Assembly: GCA_027335965.1 (NCBI GenBank) | Contig: DAHWGZ010000017.1 | Span: 1 to 21,024 of the forward strand | Length of the DNA stretch: 21,024 nucleotides | Direction: 5' to 3' | From: Acidiferrobacter sp. | GTDB taxonomy: Bacteria; Pseudomonadota; Gammaproteobacteria; Acidiferrobacterales; Acidiferrobacteraceae | Part shown: piece by piece, positions 7,759 through 14,431 of the stretch | Layout of the letters: each line of letters starts with the position of its first letter | Numbering within the stretch: position 1 is the first letter of the stretch | Program-made: the position numbers and the translations under genes | The notes under the pieces: generated by a model | Seen by the model: the letters and a program-made list of their open reading frames with translations, nothing else | Database searches by the model: none | Told to the model about the DNA's origin: nothing

Positions 7759-9236
7759 GGCCGCGCCCCCCAGTCGTCACCCCCCAAGGCGATGAACAGC
7801 GCCACCGTGTCCTGCAGGCGCTGCGCCTTGCCTTGAACGAGTGTCACGCGGGCGCTTTGCACCCCCTCGTCGGCAGTCAGGACCGCAAGGTAATTCGTGG
7901 AGCCCGACCGGTAGCCGGCCCGCGCCAGCGATCGGGTCGCTCGCGCCGCCATCAGCGCCTCTTCATCGACGCGCTCGGCGCGCGCGTCATGCTCTAACGC
8001 GCGTAAGGCATTGGCCACCTGCCCGAAGGCATCGAGCACCACCGAGCGGTAAAGGGCGAACGTGGTATCGAAGGCCGCATAGGCGGCACGCTCCTGGGCG
8101 CGCAGCTTCCCGCCCTCGAAGATCGGCTGCACGAGATCGGCCGCAAGCCCCCAGATGCGGCTGATGGGGTTGAAAAACTGCCCCGCATCCAGGGTGCTCG
8201 TGCCGAAGGACGCCGACAGCATGACCGTTGGAAAGAATTGCGCCCGCGCCACGCCGATCCGCGCAATGGCGGAGCGCATCTGCTCAGTGGCCGCGCGGAT
8301 ATCCGGGCGGTGCCGCACGAGCGCCGAGGGAAGCGCGACGGGGATGACGGCGGGCTCGCGCAGCTCGGCCATTGTCAGGGGCCGCACGCGCCATTGCCCT
8401 GGAAAGGCGCCAGCCAGGATCGCGAGTTGATGCCAATAAACCGCGAGCTTTTGGCGCAGGGGCACAAGCCGCGCCTGCGCCGCCAGCAAGGCGCTGCGCT
8501 GGCTGATTACGGCCCCGAAAGGCACGCCCCCGCCCGCATACTGCGCGCGCCTCAGCGCAAGCAGGGCCCGCTCGTCCCGGACGCTTCTTTGCGTCGCCTC
8601 GATCTCTGCGCGCGTGGCCGCCACGTCAACGGCGGTGCCAACGACGTTTCCCGACAGACTCAGGGTCGCGGCATCCCGCTCGTCGCGCTGATACAGCATC
8701 TGCGCCCGGCTGCCCTGATAAATGAGGCGATTGACCCCGAAGAAATCCGGATAATAGGAGACCGACACGCCGCCTGAAAACAGGGAATAGGTCATGCCGG
8801 GGATGCGCCCCCCAAAAGAGGCGCCCGACGTCCTGTTGCGAGCCGTCGACAGGGTACCCGTCACCTGCGGATAGAAGAGGCTGGCATTGATCGCCATATT
8901 GGCCCGCGCCTCGCGCAGCTGCGCCTGGGCGGCGGCGATCGTCGGACTGTCTCGCAGCGCCTGGCGCACAAGTGCATCCAGCCGCGAAGACCGCAGAAGC
9001 GTCCACCATGGCGCGCGGGCGGCCGCCTTGTAGCGCAATACCTGAGGCTGGCGTCCGGGCCGTTCCGATACGAGCTTCGACGGTTCCCGACGCGCCGTAT
9101 AGGCCGACCCTGGCGGCACGGGAGGCAGATGGAGAGGGATGGTGAAGCTGCAACCGGCGAGAATTCCCGTCAGAACGGCGCCAATGCCCCCTGCGCACAG
9201 AATCCGCTTCAGTCCCTTGATCGCCCCCGCACCCAT
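7755..9236 (-). CDS. Outer-membrane efflux lipoprotein, NodT/TolC family
   Basis: 493 residues from the ATG at 9236. A basic start, a hydrophobic stretch and the lipobox ILAGC give Cys29 as the lipidated residue. Two outer-membrane efflux protein repeats follow, rich in Ala/Gln/Arg helices. The second contains RHRPDIRAATEQMRSA and ARAQFFPTVMLSASFG, both typical of NodT/OprM-type factors. It forms a trimeric channel through the outer membrane. I chose the ATG at 9236 over an in-frame GTG at 9275 because it has GGAG (9245-9248) at good distance and gives a clean signal peptide. It is the first gene of the four-gene pump operon and is coupled to the permease by a 4-base overlap. Confidence 0.92.
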   Translation of the reverse strand: MGAGAIKGLKRILCAGGIGAVLTGILAGCSFTIPLHLPPVPPGSAYTARREPSKLVSERPGRQPQVLRYKAAARAPWWTLLRSSRLDALVRQALRDSPTIAAAQAQLREARANMAINASLFYPQVTGTLSTARNRTSGASFGGRIPGMTYSLFSGGVSVSYYPDFFGVNRLIYQGSRAQMLYQRDERDAATLSLSGNVVGTAVDVAATRAEIEATQRSVRDERALLALRRAQYAGGGVPFGAVISQRSALLAAQARLVPLRQKLAVYWHQLAILAGAFPGQWRVRPLTMAELREPAVIPVALPSALVRHRPDIRAATEQMRSAIARIGVARAQFFPTVMLSASFGTSTLDAGQFFNPISRIWGLAADLVQPIFEGGKLRAQERAAYAAFDTTFALYRSVVLDAFGQVANALRALEHDARAERVDEEALMAARATRSLARAGYRSGSTNYLAVLTADEGVQSARVTLVQGKAQRLQDTVALFIALGGDDWGARP

Positions 9237-9618
9237 CGGCCGTTCTCCGCCCGACCGGAAAGCCGGCTGAGCCACATGCCCCTGATCAAAGGCCCGGGAT
9301 AGCGGATATAAGAACCGGATTTGGAGTATTGAGGCACGTTACAGCCGCCCTCGCATCGAGACCTGCTGCATTTGACAGGAAAACCCGGAGCGGGTGTCGT
9401 ACCGGTGGCTGCGCCCCATCCTGTTGCGCCGATCACGATACAAAGTCCCTGCCGCTTATCGCGGCGAGACCGTTGTTTCTCCATCGCCGACACATCCATG
9501 CCGATACCGCCGGCCTCCATGAGGCCACATCGATTCGAAAACTCATTTCCCATTCCGCGCTCATGAGCTATCCTGCTCACGATAACCGCAACCCATACGG
9601 ACACGATCTAATGCATAC

Positions 9619-9656
9619 CCCATGATGTTACTCTCGCCGTACCCGGGAATCATGGG
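9619..9656. repeat. Inverted repeat in the non-coding region
   Basis: CCCATGAT (9619-9626) and ATCATGGG (9649-9656) are perfect 8-bp arms 22 bases apart. A further related word, GGGATCATGA, occurs near 9776. This may be a binding-site pair or chance. Confidence 0.25.
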
Positions 9657-9679
9657 ATACATATCATGAAGAACACGCT

Positions 9680-9697
9680 TGTTAACACTATTTAACA
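9680..9697. promoter_or_regulatory. Short AT-rich palindrome, possible operator
   Basis: TGTTAA and TTAACA surround CACTAT. A 6-6-6 palindrome of this composition stands out in a GC-rich genome and resembles a dimeric regulator site. No promoter is clearly associated with it. Confidence 0.25.
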
Positions 9698-10427
9698 GCG
9701 CGCCACGCCAAGGCGGTGGCCGCCCACGGGGTTGCCGGCGCGGTATCCCGTAAAAAACCGGAGTATCGACATGCGGGATCATGACGGTACGGGTCGCATT
9801 GACGTCGCGCAAATAATCCCCGCGGTCTTCACAAAGGCGTCCTCTTCCATGGCGCGGGGATTGGCGAGGGAAAGGCGTCGATGATATGGCGCGCCGCGCG
9901 CATCATTGACGCGGCACTCCTTTCTCACGAAAACATCGCGTATGTAATATCGATACAAGTCCGGCCCCGGTCCCACATTCCCACGGTTCCGGAACAGGCT
10001 GGTTACCTCAGGCGCGATTGTCCGTCGCTAGATAGCCGGCTTTTCGCATCTCCGAAGGCGCGCCGCAATCGGAACGGGCATTTCGTCGGCCGCCATCATG
10101 ACCGTTCCGGGCGCCTAGCCCTCCGGCCTCAGGGCCACGTCGAGCCGCGGATTGTTTGGGGAGGCGACCTTTCCAGTCTTGCGGACATCATCAAGCGCCA
10201 CGGCGTTGCTTTCACCGTCCTGGCTCGCGACAAGCAACCGACCCGGGGCCGACGAGTGCTCCATGATGAGGCGCCCATCCGCCCGCGATCTTGGGGCACC
10301 ATGTGCGCCCATGACGGCCGATCTCCATTGCCGCTTTACCGACGCGTGCCCCGCTCCGGATCCGTGGTGCACTTCTGGACGCGCACGGGCCGGCATGGGC
10401 GGGTGCCCGGCCACCGGCGGGCCTTCC

Positions 10428-10835
10428 TCAATCAGGCCGATCGAGAAGCCCTCGAATATGCGTCGCGACCTTGGTGGCCTCGAGAAAGACCATGCCAAGA
10501 TTGACGGTCTGTCGCGCCGCCACCGCGAGCACGCCATCGTCGCCCGCCTGAACGAGCAGCATCGTGCCATGCTCGCCCTCGATCATGACGCGCTTCAGTC
10601 GCCCGCGGTATACCTCTTGCGCGGCCCGTTGGGCGAGCGCCAAAAGCGAGGCGCACATGGCGGCGTAACGATCCGTGTCGATATGCGGATCGAGCATCGA
10701 CGCGAGCATGAGCCCGTCGCCGGATATGACGGCCGACGCCTCGATATCGGCGGACAAGGCATTTAAGCCCCGGAGGGCGGATCTCAACTGGCTCGGCCGA
10801 TTTGAGCATGATTCCCGCACCGCTTGAGCAAACAT
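10428..10835 (-). CDS. Roadblock/LC7-domain protein (CvnB/MglB-like)
   Basis: 135 residues. The core (about 16-130) has the alternating helix-strand order of the Roadblock/LC7 fold. It contains ADIEASAVISGDGLMLASML, matching the first helix and the strand that carries the 'G-D-G' turn in MglB and CvnB proteins, and later GTMLLVQAGDDGVLAVAARQTVNLGM. Members of this fold are dimeric partners of small Ras-like GTPases, acting as activating proteins or platforms. The start at 10835 is set by AAGGAGA just upstream; an in-frame extension to 10967 has no family character. It is the last gene of the operon, 53 bases after the second Roadblock-like gene. Its co-location with the GTPase gene supports a regulatory partnership (inference). 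Confidence 0.85.
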   Translation of the reverse strand: MFAQAVRESCSNRPSQLRSALRGLNALSADIEASAVISGDGLMLASMLDPHIDTDRYAAMCASLLALAQRAAQEVYRGRLKRVMIEGEHGTMLLVQAGDDGVLAVAARQTVNLGMVFLEATKVATHIRGLLDRPD

Positions 10836-10888
10836 GGCAGTCTCCTTGGTGATCGATTCGACAGGGATTCGGCGATGTGCGGTCGCGT

Positions 10889-11299
10889 CTAGACGACCGC
10901 CTCGATATCCGGCAGCGCCGTACGCGCCTTCATGATGGCCATTCCCAGATTCGCGGAACGACGACACACGAAGACGACCACGTGATCGGTGTGCGTCTTG
11001 CCCCTCAGGAAGAAATGCAGAAGGTTGTCGCTCGTGATGATCATTTCCTGGAAATAGTGATAGCCCCCATCAGTCGGCAGGCCACGGGCCTTTTTGAAAA
11101 GATTTTCTATGGTCACGACGTTGGTCCCCTGAAACAGGTCCGACGTCGCGGCCGAGAGCAGCTCCAAGACCTCCTGAGGGTGCGAATCCACGGTGCGGAT
11201 GCCAAGCAGCATGCCGGTGCTCAAATCGACATAGCCAGCCGCCACGCACTCCGGAATCGACACAATGGCTTTTTGAAGGTGGCCTTCGAGATCGGACAT
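10889..11299 (-). CDS. Second, divergent Roadblock-like protein
   Basis: 136 residues from the ATG at 11299, which has GAGG about 8 bases upstream. The sequence opens with a helix (LEGHLQKAIVSIPECVAAG), then a strand YVDLSTGMLLGIRT. It ends with strands around FFLRGKTHTDHVVVFVCRR and a final helix SANLGMAIMKARTALP. The parallel to the other Roadblock protein is plain: both end in a strand followed by (V/A)NLGM and a helix. The middle, FQGTNVVTIENLFKKARG, is specific to this subgroup. I see no catalytic motif. It may pair with the other protein to give an asymmetric platform for the GTPase. It starts 4 bases after the phosphatase-fusion gene stops, so the two are translationally linked. Confidence 0.75.
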   Translation of the reverse strand: MSDLEGHLQKAIVSIPECVAAGYVDLSTGMLLGIRTVDSHPQEVLELLSAATSDLFQGTNVVTIENLFKKARGLPTDGGYHYFQEMIITSDNLLHFFLRGKTHTDHVVVFVCRRSANLGMAIMKARTALPDIEAVV

Positions 11300-11303
11300 A
11301 TCA

Positions 11304-12659
11304 CTACCTCTTCTGTGGGGAATGATCGGAAATCGAATCTGGACGGCGAGCGACCAGCAGCGCGAATTCCTCGAGAAACCGCGCCTGCGAATCCGACTGG
11401 ATCCAGCGCGCCTCGATGCGGCGCGCGCCCTCCACGGCATCGAGGGCGCTCGCGCCCTTCCATATGAGATAGGCGGCGAGCACGGTCCCTGTTCTGCCTA
11501 GGCCGGCATGGCAGTGCACCGCGATGACGTCGCCGCGGGCCAGCAGCAAGTCGAGCGTCCGGCAGATCTCGCGGGCCTGATCCGCCGTCGGAGGCTCCCT
11601 GTCGGGTATCGGGAACCATAGCGCGCGCAGATCATGGGCACTCAACGTCGCGGCCTCCATGGGCGTCTCGGTCAATGACACGAGCACCGTGACACCGACG
11701 CGACGCAAGGCGCGCAGGTCGTGGTCGATGGCGAGGAACACCCCGGGCTGGGGCGTGCCGGCGAGCCGACCCTTGTACAGCCAGAGGAAGCCGCGCGGCC
11801 CGCGGCCGGCGCCGGCTGCGTCCTCGCCGGCCTTTGGTATCGCGGCCGGCACGGGGGCCGCGAGATCAAGACCATCCCGTGGCGCGCCAGGCGCCGGCAC
11901 GGCGCACGTGCCGGTTCGCGCATAGGCCTGTCCGGCGTCGGTAAGCGGCATGGCGAAAAAGGCATGCGTGGCGCGGGCCTCCTGGACGATGCCCCCGGCC
12001 AGCAACACCACGCGATCCGCCAGGAAGCGGGCATGACGCTGATTATGGAGGGCCACGAGCACCGCGCGCCGCCGCGCCTCCTTCTTCAGGAGGACCAACA
12101 AACGCAACGCCTCATCGTCGTCGAGCCCCGTGGTCGGTTCGTCGACAAAAAGGACCCGGGGGTCACCATTGAGTACCCGCGACACCGCCAGCATGCGCTG
12201 CAAGACGAGCGACAACTCGGCGGCCGGTTCCTGCAAGCGGCTAGCGAGTTCCGGGAGCCCTGAGCGCTGAAGGCGTTCCCGCGCCCACGCGACTTGCTCC
12301 GCGCGAGTCATTTGCGCGCGCGATGCCAGGCCATGCACGAGATTGTCGAGCACGCTCGCCGTGATCATGCGCGCGCTCTGCGATACCAGGGCAGGCCTCG
12401 CTGGCGCGCCGGTCGCGACACCCGGGAGCCGCGCCTCGCCCCAGACGCGCAGGGATGGGTTGGCGTCGTTGAAGCCCGCGAGCGTCCTAAGAAGCGTGGA
12501 CTTGCCGGTCCCGGCGGGGCCCAAAAGCGCGGTCGCGCCCGTTTTTGGCAATGCCATATCCACGGAACTCAAGACCACCCGCTCTCCGAACGCGACCCCG
12601 TAGCCACGCAAATCAAGGGCATGGTCATGCGCGTCGCGATCGCCGGGCGGGGCGATCAT
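11304..12659 (-). CDS. ABC-ATPase domain fused to a tyrosine/dual-specificity phosphatase
   Basis: 451 residues, two domains. Residues 14-235 are an ABC nucleotide-binding domain, PstB-like in its first part: Walker A GPAGTGKST (47-55), Q-loop Gln94, Walker B VLFVDEPTTGLD (169-180) with Glu174, and H-loop His205. The signature, normally LSGGQ, reads LSLVL (149-153), so ATP-driven dimer closure is doubtful. An Ala/Pro/Gly-rich linker (about 240-290) leads to a cysteine phosphatase (about 290-440) with P-loop HCHAGLGRT: Cys383 nucleophile, Arg389, and Asp353 in FPIPDREPP as likely general acid. No membrane segment and no permease gene are nearby, so transport is unlikely. I infer a nucleotide-sensing protein phosphatase. 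The start at 12659 overlaps the GTPase stop by 4 bases (ATGA). In-frame sequence further upstream is antisense-free read-through over two other genes and was discarded. Confidence 0.88.
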   Translation of the reverse strand: MIAPPGDRDAHDHALDLRGYGVAFGERVVLSSVDMALPKTGATALLGPAGTGKSTLLRTLAGFNDANPSLRVWGEARLPGVATGAPARPALVSQSARMITASVLDNLVHGLASRAQMTRAEQVAWARERLQRSGLPELASRLQEPAAELSLVLQRMLAVSRVLNGDPRVLFVDEPTTGLDDDEALRLLVLLKKEARRRAVLVALHNQRHARFLADRVVLLAGGIVQEARATHAFFAMPLTDAGQAYARTGTCAVPAPGAPRDGLDLAAPVPAAIPKAGEDAAGAGRGPRGFLWLYKGRLAGTPQPGVFLAIDHDLRALRRVGVTVLVSLTETPMEAATLSAHDLRALWFPIPDREPPTADQAREICRTLDLLLARGDVIAVHCHAGLGRTGTVLAAYLIWKGASALDAVEGARRIEARWIQSDSQARFLEEFALLVARRPDSISDHSPQKR

Positions 12660-13198
12660 CGGCGCAGACTCGGGTCGAGCATTGCGAGCAGGACCTTGAG
12701 AAGCGTGGCGATATCCTTGCGTGATCGCGCGTCCACCGTAAGAATCGGAATCCGCAGGTCGCGCGCCGAGGCCCACATCTGATAGGTGGCGAGGGAAGGC
12801 CACGGCTGCATGTCGGTACGCGTGACACCGACCACCACCGCCGTCTCGGTCATCGAGCCTTTGAAGGCCTCGAGATAGAAACCGAGGTCCGCAAGCGGAT
12901 CGGGGCGCGCATTGTCCATGAGCAGGACGAGACCCAGGCTGCCCGTCGCGAGGATGTCCCACATGAAACGAAACCGCTCCTGGCCCGGGGTCCCATAGAG
13001 GTGCAGCTTGCGCCCCCCATCCAGCACGATGTGACCGTAATCCATGGCCACCGTGGTTCGGCTCTTGCGCATCGCCACGGCATCGGTGGCGCGGGCCTCG
13101 GTGCTCACCACCGGGATGTCGCTGATGGCGCCTATGGCGGTGGTCTTTCCGGCGCCGACCGGACCCGCAAACATGATCTTGTGTTCGGCGTCCCCCAT
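12656..13198 (-). CDS. Small Ras-like GTPase of the CvnD/MglA type
   Basis: 180 residues. The P-loop is GPVGAGKTT (12-20). The switch I region holds TTVAMDYG (48-55), and switch II is LYGTPGQERF (68-77), where the Asp of the classical DxxG is replaced as in MglA and CvnD proteins. The G4 position reads TRTD (126-129) instead of NKxD; the base-specificity Asp129 is kept. No membrane or lipid signal is visible. In Myxococcus, MglA sets cell polarity together with the Roadblock protein MglB. In Streptomyces conservons, CvnD acts with the Roadblock protein CvnB. The same pairing here supports a switch role. It begins directly after the stop of the 209-residue gene, with GGGG about 6 bases upstream, and overlaps the phosphatase fusion by 4 bases. 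Confidence 0.9.
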   Translation of the reverse strand: MGDAEHKIMFAGPVGAGKTTAIGAISDIPVVSTEARATDAVAMRKSRTTVAMDYGHIVLDGGRKLHLYGTPGQERFRFMWDILATGSLGLVLLMDNARPDPLADLGFYLEAFKGSMTETAVVVGVTRTDMQPWPSLATYQMWASARDLRIPILTVDARSRKDIATLLKVLLAMLDPSLRR

Positions 13199-13828
13199 CT
13201 AGAGCCCCGCCAGTCGGTGTAGAATCAGGCCGAAAACGCCGCGCTTGGCATGGGGATGCAAGACCGGCGCCTCCGGCTCGCGATTCAGAAGGCGCGTGAG
13301 ACCCGCGCAGTGCGCCGCCGAATACAAGCGATAGATGTCCGGCGCAGCGATGTCGAGCACATGGCTTGCCAGTAAAATCGAGGTCGGATGCCGGCTCAGG
13401 AGCGCCGCCAATCGAATGGCCTGGTCGGGCGCGGGCAGGCGCGTGACGTTCGGCCAGCGCACGAACTCCACGACATCGTAATGGTAACAGCCTCTGACGA
13501 GCCGGCCTTGCGAGGCATGGTAGGCGGCCTGCCATAACAGCTCGGCAATATCGTGGCCACCTCCATCCCCTTCGTGGGCGGACACCACCTTGACGCGGAA
13601 ATACGAGGCCGGGAGCGCGTAAAACGTCGCCATATCGTCGATATCCGCGGTGAACGTCCCCTCGTCCCCGAACACCTTGAGCAGACCGCCGTCGTCGCGC
13701 GCGATCTCGACCGTCTGGCGGTTGGCGACGGCGCGCTGGATATGATGCAAGACGTGATCCTCGGGATCGAAATGCGGCGTCTCGCGACGCGCACCGATAC
13801 CCCCGTCGGCACTGTGTACCGGATCCAT
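13199..13828 (-). CDS. Uncharacterised protein, first gene of the GTPase operon
   Basis: 209 residues; I do not recognise the family. The N-terminal third (about 20-75) alternates charged strands and turns (VLHHIQRAVANRQTVEIAR then GGLLKVFGDEGTF). The middle (75-125) contains a Gly/His-rich turn and the segment RGCYHYDVVEFVRWPN. The last part (about 135-190) is helical, with ALLSRHPTSILLASHVLDI followed by YRLYSAAHCAGLT, which reads like a winged-helix or effector-domain tail. There is no signal peptide or membrane helix. The ATG at 13828 follows a G-rich site (GGGGGGA). The GTPase starts at the next base after its stop, so the two products are made together. It could be the GTPase effector or a scaffold (inference). 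Confidence 0.8.
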   Translation of the reverse strand: MDPVHSADGGIGARRETPHFDPEDHVLHHIQRAVANRQTVEIARDDGGLLKVFGDEGTFTADIDDMATFYALPASYFRVKVVSAHEGDGGGHDIAELLWQAAYHASQGRLVRGCYHYDVVEFVRWPNVTRLPAPDQAIRLAALLSRHPTSILLASHVLDIAAPDIYRLYSAAHCAGLTRLLNREPEAPVLHPHAKRGVFGLILHRLAGL

Positions 13829-13905
13829 AATCCCCCCACATGCCTCGCGCCCCGCGCGGTTGCCGCTTTAGGGTCACGACGGTCTTATCTATGGAGAAAG
13901 GCCAG

Positions 13906-13922
13906 TGCAAAGAGCATGCCGC
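13906..13922 (-). promoter_or_regulatory. Sigma54 (-24/-12) promoter of the GTPase operon
   Basis: Minus strand GCGGCATGCTCTTTGCA has GG and GC exactly 10 bases apart and a perfect TTGCA at -12, against the consensus TGGCACG-N4-TTGCW. The predicted start near 13896 leaves a leader of about 68 bases. A sigma54 activator is encoded just upstream, which supports the call. A weaker sigma70 alternative (TTGCAC, 17 bases, TAAGAC) overlaps it. Confidence 0.55.
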
Positions 13923-13944
13923 ATGACGCGGGCGCGTCATGCGG
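13919..13944. repeat. 26-bp near-perfect palindrome abutting the sigma54 promoter
   Basis: CCGCATGACGCG and CGCGTCATGCGG are exact complements with two bases between them. The left arm contains the -24 GG. In DNA it could be an operator that blocks the promoter; in RNA it would be a strong hairpin ending any upstream transcript. Confidence 0.7.
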
Positions 13945-14431
13945 CTCCGGGCGCCATGCTTATGGAATGAAGCCGCGCGCGAGATCCTTCATGAGGGCCT
14001 GATCCGCGCCTGGCCTTCCGCCCGTGCGGCCGCGGGGTCGATGATGTGGGCGCCAGGCCTCTTTTCGGTCGGGGCGCGCTCCCTTCCATGGGGTCGGGTT
14101 GATCCCGACAACGCCCCCTCGCGCCCGATCGCCTTGGGCCTGCCAAGGGTCCCCCCCGAGCCCGGAGGCGGCCCCGATGCGCCGCGCCCGTGACCCTGTT
14201 TGGCGCGCGCGCACCCCGCCTTGGCGTAGGCGTACCCTGCCTTGGTGCATGACGACGGCGCGCGCGTGCCCGCGGGCGCGCGCCATGAGGGCCCGGAGTC
14301 TCTTATCGGGTCGCGACACGCCGGAGCCATACCGGCCCCGGTTTAAGGGTCGGGAACCCCACGGTCTTCTGTCGGCTAATCGACAATACGACCATGATGT
14401 GCGACAGGGAGGAGGCGGAATCCGGCGGCTA
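13945..14431. other. GC-rich intergenic region between the activator and the GTPase operon
   Basis: No supported gene. Several open frames on the minus strand encode low-complexity Ala/Gly/Arg/Pro sequence only. A 9-bp GC stem lies at 14257-14265/14276-14284 and a TGTCG/CGACA hairpin near 14376-14391. The words CCGCCTTGGCGTA and CTGCCTTGGTGCA form an imperfect direct repeat near 14210-14250. The activator binding site for the sigma54 promoter at 13906 would be expected here, 80-200 bases upstream of it. Confidence 0.45.

Larger units (their letters stand above)
9237..10427. other. Long region without a convincing gene, lower GC
   Basis: About 1.2 kb between the efflux operon and the end of the Roadblock gene. 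By hand count, 9601-9720 is 50 percent GC, clearly below the neighbouring genes. Open frames exist on both strands but none has a ribosome site, family motif or consistent codon use. The best are plus 9881-10504 and a minus frame ending at 10115. The latter begins inside the Roadblock gene and ends in a short stretch that reads sensibly. The efflux promoter should lie at the left end; TATATC-like boxes upstream of 9300 lack a good -35. Possible remnants of older genes or a mobile element were not recognised. Confidence 0.5.

Noticed and set aside
9881..10504. 207-residue open frame on the plus strand
   Set aside because: No ribosome site or family motif and its end runs antisense into the Roadblock gene. 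A competing minus frame over the same bases looks equally plausible, so neither was called.
12660..13940. In-frame upstream extension of the ABC-phosphatase gene to 13940 (878 residues in total)
   Set aside because: The extension runs through two well-supported genes in another frame, has low-complexity Arg/Gly/Ala sequence and no motifs. The ATG at 12659 forms a normal ATGA overlap.
13960..14330. Ala/Lys/Gly-repeat frames on the minus strand (AKAGYAYAKAGCARAK)
   Set aside because: The apparent peptide repeats follow from a short imperfect DNA repeat and GC-rich sequence. No start signal or homology was seen.
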